Below, piece by piece: positions 45,357 through 55,970 of a DNA stretch of 64,000 nt. A model generated the notes under the pieces. That model did no database searches, was not told where the DNA came from, and saw only the letters and a program-made list of their open reading frames with translations. The position numbers were made by a program, and so were the translations under genes. The stretch covers positions 186,001 through 250,000 of the forward strand of contig JALRMH010000019.1 of NCBI GenBank assembly GCA_026119935.1, in the 5' to 3' direction. The stretch's first letter is position 1. Every line of letters begins with the position of its first letter. This stretch comes from Endothia cerciana. Its lineage: Eukaryota > Ascomycota > Sordariomycetes > Diaporthales > Cryphonectriaceae.

Positions 45357-48300
45357 ATGGCAGTGGCGCAATCTCCAGGCCCAGCGTTCCTCCCCTCTGC
45401 CGATCCGCCAGGCCACCCATTTCACGATACCATGGCATCTGGAGCCACCGGGTTTTCTTCCGACATGATGGATCCAGCCCTTTCTCCAGAGGCTGGCTCC
45501 GAGAACGGGTCAGGCCACGGCTCGGAGCAGCAGGACGAGCAGCAGTCCCCTGACGATAGTACGGGGCCAGGCTCGATCAAGGCAGAGGCAGATGGCGAAG
45601 GCCTCACAAACCCAAACCAGGCAACACCAATGCCCGTGCAAAAGCGGCGACGGGTGACACGCGCTTGTGATGAATGTCGGCGGAAGAAGATCAAGTGTGA
45701 TGGCAAGCAGCCTTGCACACACTGCTCGGTGTACAGCTACGGTAATAGCAAGTCAAGGTTCTGGTTCCGGAAGTCTGCGCTGACGAGGTGAACTCTGCAG
45801 AATGCACGTATGACAAGCCCTCCAACAGGAGGCGCAACCCGGCACCACAGTATATCGAGGCGCTGGAGAACAAACTGGCCCGCGCCGAAGCTTTGCTCCG
45901 AAAATTCATGCCAGGCGTCGATCTGAACGATCCGGACCTGGACCCTGCCACTCAGCAAGAGTTCCAGAATCGGGAGCGTCAGAGGCTACAGGCTGCCAGG
46001 TTGAGGCGGGAAGAGACGCAGAAGGCCGAACAAAACGAGGCTCAGATTACATCCATGATCGAGACCATTGGCCAGTTGGATCTCGACGAACGTGGCTGGG
46101 ACTTTCGTGGCACCTCGTCTGGTGCCGTGTTCCTTCGGCGGATGAAGGAGCACTTCGGAGGCCTTCTCGGCTACGATTCTCAGGCTACATTCCTCCCCCG
46201 ACCTAGTAAAATACCGGGCCTGATGAAGCTTGACTCGCCCTCACCGACCGCAGGTTCTTCACCGGGGGGTACCAACCTTACGAACGTTTACGACCTACCG
46301 TCCCGGGCGAGAGCACGGCAGTTGAGTACCTGCGCGCTTACATGTGCAACGGCCCTATTGCGCATCGTTCATGTCCCATCTTTCCACGAGAAGCTCGAGG
46401 TGATCTACAACAAACCGGCAGACAGCTTTGACACGGAGGACAACAGGTTCCTAGGGCTTTTCTATGCGGTGTTAGCGGTCGGTTCAATGTGCAACATCAC
46501 CGAGGAGAACATTGACGACGAAAAGACCTACAAAGATGCTCTTCATGAAGGGTAAGTCATCTTGAGGCTCTCCGTCAAATACCGGCACTTGCAAGTCGAA
46601 ATGCCAGTACTGACTTATCTTCAGGGTGAGATACTACACCTGCGCTAGAATACTATTGCAGGACGTTACGGAGTGTCGGGACTTGACTACGCTGCAAGCC
46701 CTCCTGTTCTTAATTCTCTTCCTACAGGCTACCTCTAACCTCAGCGGCTGCTATGCCTTTCTCGGTATCGCCTCGAGAGCTGCTCTGAGAATGGGCTTGC
46801 ACAGGCATCTCCCTCAGGCCAACTTCACACCTTTGGTCACCGAACTGAGAAGGCGCGTCTTCTATTTCATCCGGCAAATGGATATATACTGCTCGTGAGT
46901 TTGATGTCTCCGCTTGGTTTCTCCTTGCAGAAGTACCAGCGAGCCTGTGTTTGGGCGTGCCCCTTCTTTGTCCTGGCGGCCCACGGCCTACGCTGCCGAG
47001 ACAGGCCGGAGTCGTGCTGCGTTTGAACAGATCTCGCAATATACAGCTACTCGAGCGGAAAGCCGCCCTCTGACTGATCTTCTGCAGGGCACTCCTTGGC
47101 TTTCCCATACTTCTCCATGACGAGGATATCGACCAACAGCTTCCCACTGAAGTCGACGATGAGTATATCACTCCTGAAGGGATCCAGGCACCGCCTGCAG
47201 GGACACCCGGTTCATTCTTTCAGGCTTTCAACGCCCACTCAAGACTGATGAAGATCCTGATGAAAGTTGTCAAATATATCTACCCTCTCAAAGGCATCGA
47301 AGAGTGTGCGACAAAACCACCTGGGTCACCTCACGCGACGTATACGATCAACTATTCCCGCATCAAAGAAATAGAAGGCGACCTGCAAGTGTGGCACGAG
47401 CAACTACCCCCAAGATGGCGCCCTAGTCCGGAAGGGTCCATCGAAGAGATACGGTAAGGCTAGAAATTGATCCATTGTATACAGTCTGATAGCTGCAGGG
47501 CGGTGGATGGCCTGTTTGACATCCAGAATCCCCCCTTGGTACTTTGTTTGGACTCATTTCCTATCTCGGAACAAGCACACATGCTGATTTTTCTCTGTTC
47601 ACGTAGAGTGCGAACACTACTTCGGTTTGCCTACGCACAGGTTCAGATGATGTTGTACAGGCCTTTCCTTCATTATATTTCTCCACGCTTGTGGGCCGGC
47701 AGGGTCGTCGACGAGCGGTACTATGCCTGCGCTGCGGCTGGCATAAGCGTATCGAGAAACATCATACTCATCGCAATGGAAATCAAGAACCAGGCTTTGG
47801 TCGTTGGTCCTTTCTGGTCGATGCTTTATACCGAGTTTTTCGCCATTCTGACACTGGTTTTCTACGTTCTGGAGAACCCGGAGAAACAGGGCTCAGCAGA
47901 AATCTACGCCGACGCGAAAGCTGGCCGGGAAATGATTGGAAAGATGGCCCCGAGGAGCTTTGCAGCAGACAGGATCGCGAGATCCCTCAACACGCTCTGG
48001 GACAACCTGCCAGACTGGATCAAGAGTGGCAAAGCCCGGGCACTACCCTCAAGGAAGCGATCAGCTCCTGGTCCGAAATCAGGCCCAGTGCCACTGTCAA
48101 CTCACAAAGCGCCCGGCCCGTCTACCAAGATTGCCAGTGCGGTCTCCAGAAAACCATCAACACAAAGATCACCCTCCGACAATGCACACCTGAGATCGTC
48201 ACAGACCTCACTCTCTATGAGTTATGCTGACCTTCACGCCCTGGACGTCGCGTCGGCCGCGACCTCGGATACCACCGGTATGAGCCCGTCCACTGCACAC

Positions 48301-48856
48301 CCCTCGAGCCAGTACATACGCACTTGCCAGGCAGCGGAAAGCCCCAGCCTGTACAAGCTGGACGCGTTGATGTTCCCGTCAGGCGATCCGTTTGCCTACC
48401 CAAATCAACCCTTGGTCGACTTTGGCGGAGCTATAGCAACGCATGCAGAGTCAAATCCCTCCCACATCTCCAGCGTACAAGGCCACGCGACCAACTCGAG
48501 AGATTTCTACATGTCGGGACTCTACGGAGGAGATATTGAGGGGCAACTGAGTAAGTGAACCAGAGCAAATCAGGATGCCCTCCAATGCTGACATGGAGTC
48601 TGCAGTGGGGCCCCTACCCCCATACCTGATGCAGTCCACACCCAGTCAGAATAGTATGGACCTCTCTGCGCAGATGTATCAGTCGCCGAATTCGATGGCG
48701 ATGCAGCAAGCCCAGGCGCATCACGCAGGGCATGGACATGACCACCACCATTCGCAGGCGCATCACAGGGCAGGCAGGGAAGTGGATGACATGATGGCGG
48801 ACTCGGGCTTCAGTAGAAACTGGGACTTATTTGGCGGTAACTTCAAGCCGCTGTGA
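45357..48856 (+). CDS. Zn(II)2Cys6 transcription factor, CTF1/FarA-like
   Basis: Six exons (45357-45741, 45801-46551, 46625-46894, 47088-47453, 47607-48550, 48606-48856) give 988 residues. The zinc cluster is complete: Cys104, 107, 114, 120, 123 and 130, with the first intron between Tyr128 and Glu129. It is followed by [20 protein letters not shown], a coiled-coil-like linker, and [20 protein letters not shown]. The fungal_trans regulatory region spans exons 2-5 ([51 protein letters not shown]). The zinc cluster and linker resemble regulators of fatty-acid and cutin utilisation (CTF1-alpha, FarA), from memory of those families; the target pathway is inference. The C-terminus is Gln/His-rich. 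The first in-frame ATG is 45357. Intron 4 has a second possible acceptor (see findings). Confidence 0.88.
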
Positions 48857-51800
48857 CTTTAAGGAGTTTGAGGCTTCTGGCGCATGGATTATGCCCCAGC
48901 GATGATTGTTGGCTCTGTCAATGGGACGAGGAGCGTTGGATTGACGTGTCTCTGAGGCACACACTTTGATGGAGCACGAGGTAGGATAAACCATTGGCTA
49001 CCATCACCCAGTCAATGGCGTCGGCGGTCATGTATTGGCGTTGCTTGGTGGAGGGGCACCGTAGACTTGGAACAGGGCTTGCAGCTGCTGGGGCCCGCAT
49101 GCAAAGATTACTGGAAGGGTAAATCACAGGGCTCATGTAGGGGGCCTGACGGCACGTGCCGCTGTTCTATATACGCATCTATTCATCGTGTACGACACCA
49201 TGTGTTAGTGTGGACGTAAATATCGTTCTGGCGAAGCTCAAAGGGCTCAATGTCACCCTCGTTAGGTGGCACTGAGACGCACTCGTATGATGATCTAGCT
49301 GGTGTTGGCGACCGTGGCTCTGACGGTGGACTCAGACCTAGCTATCCAGCTTCTGTTCGCATTAGATGAGGCAGTAAACCGGAGCAGAACCACTCGGCCC
49401 TCGGCGAAAGCACCCCCATAGGTTGGGTTGCGCAGGAGGCTACCGCATACCCTCAAGTACCTAGGTAGCGGCTCTAATGGTGGCTACTCCACATCCACAA
49501 TGCACAGCAACCAGTAGGGAGATTGGGTGTGGTTCGCCGGTTTCAAGACAGCCGTCTCACACCGTTCCTGATCCCTGGCGGTTTGCAAGGCCCGGTGGGG
49601 GAGGAGCATATGATTCTGCGCGCCGGACCTGAGCCGCTCGAACGATCCGAGAGCGTCTGCCAGCCCATCAGCACCGTGCCGGTCCGTCCCCTCAGCTCGT
49701 CTATATCTTCCGTATGTAGGACTTCCCTCGCGGGCGGCGGGCTGAGTTGAGAATCTCGGCTGCTCCCGGGCGGTGGTGAAAAGTTTGGTGCCTGCGGGCA
49801 AGGAAGGTTTCAGCCCTGCAGCCCCGTTTCTGACAACGTCGATCGAAACATTGGGTGGCAAACCGAGAGAAACGAATGGCTGCCTTGTACGGTGGGGAAT
49901 TTTTTATTATTTTTTTTTTTTTGAAGAGGTTACCCATGTAGGATTTGTCTGTCAAAGTACGAGGTCTCCGAACCACACCTCCATAGTATTCGGCTCCATG
50001 GGCTGGCTGCCTACAGTAAGCAGGTTGATAATCCTGGTCAGACGGCTATACCCAGGTTTTTACACAATCTCCTCGCATTGAACTACTATATCTATCTATA
50101 TCTACATAGCTGGTACCCTGGCTGATGTTGTTGTTCAAGGGGTCTTCACCAGTTGGTTCTGTAACAATTACTGCTCCTGAAGGTTATTAAGGTCTGTCTG
50201 GAGGCTTATTGGCGACATGAAGGCTGTGGCCAGAATTTTGGCCGCCTCCAGTTTGCCGCCGCTGAGCCACCAGGAGGGCCCTCTGTTTCTGCACACATGG
50301 CCTAGAAAGGAGGAGGCAACAGCCTGTCAGTGGCCATGCCCTTGTTATTCCATCTGCCTCCAACCCATCTGTTTTAACCCCCTTCCTTTGTTGTCTTGTG
50401 TTAGCAATCTGGAATCACTGGTGCATCGATTGCAGCACAGTCAGAATGTGTGCCTAGGTGTGCAGATATCTCTACATTGTAGCCAGGCAGAGGCGAATCC
50501 TGCTAGACTGAGCCCACTCTTGAAGCGTGGGATCTGCAAAGGACAACCGGGATGAATGGGCATGAGGAAGTGTACCAAATGGGTGAGGGCACCTTAGCCT
50601 CGAGATGTCACTCATTAGTAGACACTTTGGCCAAGAGCAAAATGTCTAGTAATAGATCCGTGCTCGTGCACGAGGGAGCACCCACTGATGGTGGACCTTG
50701 CACGCATTGTTCAGCTTTTGTGTATTACAGGATAGGGTCTCCTATGGCCACATGAAAGCTTCCGGCGACCGTCGCAAGAAGCCATCTTTCACACCTCGAC
50801 AAGGGAGGGGCCTTCTGAGACCAGGCCTTGTGGTGTCGCCCCACATGATCCCTGGGAGAGGGCGAGGAGGACTTGCAAGCAAGCTGCCCCTCCATGCGGG
50901 TCGCCCTGCCCCTCATGGCCAGTGCTTACTATACTGGTACGACTCCCGCACCCTCTTGGGCACTCCCTGTCAATAATTGGCCCAGATGGCATTATTTGGA
51001 AGGTGCTACCCCGTTCGTCCTCCACGGTTCATTGGTTGGGAACCGCTGGGGCGCCTTTGCTGCTCGCTCCTTTTCAGAAGCCTCTTCCCGCCTTTTTCTC
51101 CTCCCGAGGAATAATTGTCCTTTCGCATCGTCAAACCTCCTCCGGCCCGGCTGTTGTTGCTCACGATATCTTAGGGGGACGCCTCCTTTTCCCACGGCTG
51201 TTTCCTTTCCTCTCTCCTATCTCGTTGTTTTCTGCTCTGCCAGTCTATCTGCTCTGCTTTTTCCGTCTCCTCTCCACTCCTCTCCTCTCCTCTCCTCTCT
51301 CCTGAGTTTCTCTCGATCTGCGTCTCCGTCTCCGTCTCCGTCTCCGTCTCCAGCTGCTTCCGCTGCTTCTCTCCCGTCATTACTGCTCTCTCGATCGGCA
51401 TCAATACCATTTTCGAATCCTCTTCGAGCGTCGGGATTCCTCTTTTACACTTCTCGCATCTTCTACCAGCTCCTCGTCACCCGTGTGCGAAAACTCTCCT
51501 TGCGTCGGCTGGGCGCCTCTCCGCCGCTTCTTTTGGCTGTTGGAAAGCTTCCACTTGGCTCCTGGATCTCACTCTACAACACATTGCGACTATACGCCGC
51601 AACTTGAAGAGGCTGCTGTTGGCTATACATCACAGCAAGGAGCTTTAAGAAGACTAGTCGTCACAGTGAAGACCTGGCAGGGACTATATGCGCAGCAGGG
51701 ACTAGTTTGGACACTATACGCCACAGTATAGGGACTGCTGTTGGGAACTATCGCGACAAGATAGATCCACACGGGTCACGCCCCGGGGTACAGTTCTCTA

Positions 51801-52039
51801 TTGTCAAGTTTGTGCAGACCGAGGGAGTCCCTTCTCTCTTCCGCAGCCTGCCCCGCCTCGATCCTTACCCTCATACAGCTCAAGCTGCCCAACATCGACG
51901 GTACAATCTATTTTGCGCCCATCCCCTAGGACTTGAGCTCCCCCCCCGCCCCCCCCCCACCAAAAAAAGGCTTGTCCTCGCCGCCACGCCCACGACGACG
52001 CTTCTCACCACCAGTCACCACCGCGACAAGTTGCCCAAC
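48857..52039. other. 3.2-kb region with PUB1 leader
   Basis: No supported gene. The 3' third is strongly pyrimidine-rich and contains (CGTCTC)5 at 51321-51350 and two short diverged direct repeats at about 51588-51744. It likely carries the promoter and long 5' leader of the RNA-binding protein gene. Frame 50873-51607 is open but low-complexity and not credible as a protein. Confidence 0.55.
51321..51350 (+). repeat. (CGTCTC)5 hexamer repeat
   Basis: Five perfect CGTCTC units in pyrimidine-rich DNA upstream of the PUB1-like gene. Confidence 0.92.
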
Positions 52040-53689
52040 ATGGCAGACACTGGTGCTTCAGGGAACCAACTCCCCCCTCCTCCCCAGCCCAACACTGGAG
52101 CTCCAGGCTACGAGAACGGCCAGAACGGCTCCTCCAACGCCCACATGCCTCCCCCTCCTCTCCACATCCCCCCCAACACGAACCCGATCCCGACCGCCGT
52201 CCCCTCGCCCATGTCTGGCGACCAGATCATGTCTCCGTCCAGCGGCGGCCCCTTCCCCCGACGTGCTGCGCCCGAGCCTAACAAGCGAGCCTTGTACGTC
52301 GGTGGCCTGGACCCCCGTGTCACCGAGGATGTTTTGCGCCAGATCTTCGAGACGACCGGCCACGTTCAAAACGTCAAGATCATCCCCGACAAGAATGTGA
52401 GTGGGATCGACACCTCCAAGTAGTCTGCGCTGGCGCGACTTGCTGACATGTGCTGCTTCTTCTAGGCCAAGGGTTACAACTATGGCTTTGTTGAGTATGA
52501 CGACCCCGGCGCGGCCGAGCGTGCCATGCAGACTCTGAATGGTCGTCGCGTCCACCAGATGGTACGTATACGGCGAGACATCGATCCGAGCACACTTCAG
52601 GGTTTAACGAGTATACAGGAGATCCGTGTGAACTGGGCGTATCAGTCCAACACGACCAGCAAGGAGGATACGTCTAACCACTTCCACATCTTCGTGGGCG
52701 ATCTGTCGAACGAGGTCAACGATGAGGTCCTGCTGCAGGCCTTCTCTGCCTTCGGCTCGGTCTCTGAGGCTCGCGTCATGTGGGACATGAAGACTGGCCG
52801 CTCTCGAGGCTACGGCTTTGTCGCCTTCCGTGACCGGCCCGAGGCTGAAAAGGCCCTGAGCTCCATGGACGGCGAGTGGTTGGGCTCGCGCGCTATCCGC
52901 TGCAACTGGGCCAACCAGAAGGGTCAGCCCTCGATCGCCCAGCAGCAGGCCATGCAGGCCATGGGCATGACTCCTACCACTCCCTACGGTCACCACCACT
53001 TCCCCACTCATGGCGTCCACAGCTACGATATGATCGTTAGCCAGACTCCCGCTTGGCAGACCACCTGCTATGTTGGCAACCTGACCCCGTACACGACCCA
53101 GAACGACCTCGTCCCTCTGTTCTCTAACTTCGGCTACGTTGTCGAGTCGCGTTTCCAGGCCGACCGCGGATTTGCCTTCATCAAGATGGACACTCATGAG
53201 AATGCCGCCATGGCCATCTGTCAGCTCAACGGTTATAATGTGAATGGCCGGCCGTTGAAGTGCAGCGTAAGCGTCTACCGGAGCTCGTCCGAGGGAGACT
53301 TCAATAGGAGACTAACAGTTTGACCAGTGGGGCAAGGACAAGACTCCCAACCCTCAGGGGTTCGATCCCAACCAGGCCTACAGCCCACAGAGCGCTCAGG
53401 CTCCTGGTTTCCCTGGTACGCCCAACACATACTTCCCCCAGTATAGTGGTAAGGGATCGAGTTCTCACGCAAACCGTTTTTTCGCTTTTACTGACACCAC
53501 ATAGCTGCACAGTACGGCCAACAGGGCAACTACGGCGGCCCTGCTGCCCAATCTCCCGCGGGCTACGGTCCCCAGATGGGCTTCAGCGGCCCTCCCAGTG
53601 CTGGTGGCTACGGTCGGGGCCAGCAGCCTCCCAACGCTCAGTGGACTCCTCAGGCTCCAAGCGCTGGTTACGGCGGTTACCAGGGCTGA
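52040..53689 (+). CDS. pub1: PUB1/TIA-1-like RNA-binding protein
   Basis: Nuclear and cytoplasmic poly(U)-binding protein that stabilises mRNAs and enters stress granules. Exons 52040-52396, 52466-52561, 52619-53266, 53328-53448 and 53505-53689 give 468 residues. Three RRM domains are visible: RRM1 from about residue 84 (RALYVGGL ... YNYGFVEYDDPGAAERAM), RRM2 from 174 (HIFVGDLSNEV ... GYGFVAFRDRPEAEKAL), and RRM3 from 300 (CYVGNLTPYTT ... RGFAFIKMDTHENAAMAI). WGKDK follows RRM3 as in the TIA-1 family. The N-terminus is Pro/Asn-rich and the C-terminus Gly/Gln/Tyr-rich, consistent with prion-like tails. All four introns are GT-AG and in phase. Confidence 0.95.
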
Positions 53690-54249
53690 TCTGCGACGCC
53701 CTCTCAGCACCGCCTTGAGTTCGCAATGTGTTTCACTTGTATTTGAAACTCTTCATAGTCTCAATGTGGCGGTTCTGTCGAAATGGCGCAATAGCGAACG
53801 GTGCTTGGGATGGAATGTCACGTCTACTGGGCTTGTCTTTTGATCGCGTCGACAGTTTTCATTCACTTTCATGGCCAGTTGGTGGATTTTGGATGGGTCG
53901 TTCCTCTCTCGGATGTCCCAGGTGTACCCCTCCCACCTGTCCACACCTCTTGACCAGTCGTGCTTCTCAACTGTTCCTTTCTATGTTCCTACTGAAGGAT
54001 GCTACTTCGATGTCACCTGCGCGGGACGGAAAACTTTTTTGGGATGTGTATTCGTGTTGTTTGCGCGCGCTGGATACCACCTTCGCATTGCTGAGTGTTG
54101 TCAGGCTGAACTGAAGTCCTGACTTTTGCTTGAAGACTGGCGAGAATGGGACTTGTGCGCTCGATGCGGTATACAATGTATGGGACGACTTGACGAATTT
54201 CTCTACTTCTCGCTCATTGCGAAATCGTATTTCCCTATCCCTCCCTTTT

Positions 54250-54294
54250 TTCTTCTTCTTCTTCTTCTTCTTCTTCTTCTTCTTCTTCTTCTTC
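54250..54294 (+). repeat. (TTC)15 microsatellite
   Basis: Fifteen perfect TTC units, a pure polypyrimidine-polypurine tract about 560 bp downstream of the PUB1-like stop codon. Confidence 0.95.
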
Positions 54295-54890
54295 TTGTTG
54301 TTGTTTTCTTCTTTGGACAGTTGACTATGCTGCTTTGGCGGTTGGGGATGGCGCACAGCACAGGATTTGCATGATCAGGTTTCCTAGGTTTGACAGATCG
54401 AGACGGCCAAGACGGCTTTGCGCTGTGGTTGCTCATGAGCGTGGTGAGACGTATGAGGAGGGTTTGACACAGATGGTGCTACGAGACTGAAATTCATATT
54501 CGGTTTCTGGGCGCCCAGGAGCCTTTTTCATGACCCTACTCCGGGAATGCTCAGATAGCTTCTTGCCTGTGACCGGACGGGACGTCCGGCGGGACTCAGA
54601 ACGGGCACCAAGGCTCTGGATGGCTGTTGTGTGGCGACTGCAGCCTTGAAAGCATGCTGGCAAGAATGTATGGACACTGAGATACTTTGGCCAATCCGCC
54701 TTTTGAATCTCTTGCTACCATGCCAAGAGGGACGTTGCGAAGATTGAACAATATATGACTCTTCCTGTCCATGATCAAGTCGCACCACTCAAGTGCCGAG
54801 GCACGGGCCTGTGGATGACATTATGTGACGCGCTGTATTTTTGCCGATCGGCTCATAGCGTTACCATGCGACACGCTGCAGACCTGCGAA

Positions 54891-54903
54891 GGGGGGGGGG
54901 GGG
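54891..54903 (+). repeat. G13 homopolymer
   Basis: Thirteen G in the PUB1-YAK1 gap. Confidence 0.95.
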
Positions 54904-55970
54904 TGATCTGGCAGTGGCCGTTAGTGCCCAACATGTGCCCAGGTGGGCACGGTCGCCCAGTAACCCTCGCTGGAGTGCGGGTGCGGGTGCGCGAACTTGC
55001 GAGCCAACCCAGCAGCCGGGCGACCTCCCGGAGCGCAGCCCAGCGGAGGAATCTCTGTTCAGTTCTCCAACGACCTGCCTTGCCTTGGGTTTGGCTTGGC
55101 AGCGTGCCTGCCATTCGTCGTCTCGTTCGTTCGCTCGCTCGAGCAGGTAGACGACGGAAGCATTGAAACGCCGGGACCAGAGCAGACCTCAACCTGACCA
55201 CGCTGACCTGGCCTGGCCTGACCAATTTTCAGTCAGTCAGTCCCGAACCTATCCTAAATTTATTCCACCATTGCATTCCACTCAACACGGCCTTGGAACA
55301 TCGTCACCGGCCTATACCCGTCACAGCCCCCCTGTGACGTTTTACCTCCTGCGGTCCGGTGCATTCATTCATTCTCACGATGAATCCCTAGATCGACGAG
55401 ACACGGGTGTTTTCCTCGACAATTATCTGGCCCATTCGTGCCCAACCGAACTCTGCAGCGCGAGTCCTTTTTTTCCCCTCCGGGTTGGTAGGCATCAGCC
55501 CGGCGTCCCAGTTCGCGTTCGCATTGGATCAATCCAAGAAGAGCTTTATCCAAGGCCCTCCTCAACCCTGCTGTTGGTGTCATTGGAGGCCCCTCCCCTC
55601 CTCCCTCCTTGGACTACCAGCCCACTTTTTCTATCCGCCTAACCCATCGAGCCTTGGGTGCAGTCAGCGACGACATTTCCCGTTGCTGCCCACCCGCCGC
55701 CGTGTTGCTCCAGGGTCTGGATCCTGGGCGCTTCGATACCTCTTACCTACTTTCCAGGTTCCTGGACAAAGAGAGAGCCTGCCAATCCACCAACAACCTC
55801 GTTGTGAGCCACCGAACCAAACGAAGCGACAGTCCCTCTCAGGCATACCTAGAGCCATCGACACACTGGTCGGTGCCCGGTCCCGTCTCCTTGCTCCTAC
55901 CGCCAGTCGTGCTGCGACGTCAATCCGATACCAATCGCGAGGTCCCACGTAATCGACGACCGCAGCAGCC

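Larger units (their letters stand above)
53690..55970. other. 2.3-kb region between PUB1-like gene and YAK1
   Basis: No supported gene. Contains the PUB1 3' region, a (TTC)15 run at 54250-54294, G13 at 54891-54903 and the presumed YAK1 promoter and leader. The last 700 bp are pyrimidine-rich with tiny upstream reading frames, for example ATG AAT CCC TAG at 55380-55391. Confidence 0.5.

Noticed and set aside
50873..51607. 244-codon plus-strand frame upstream of the PUB1-like gene
   Set aside because: Composed of Ser/Leu/Pro from a pyrimidine-rich leader; no domain seen.
53355..53375. B-box-like GGTTCGATCCC
   Set aside because: Lies inside an exon of the PUB1-like gene encoding GFDPNQ; no cloverleaf.
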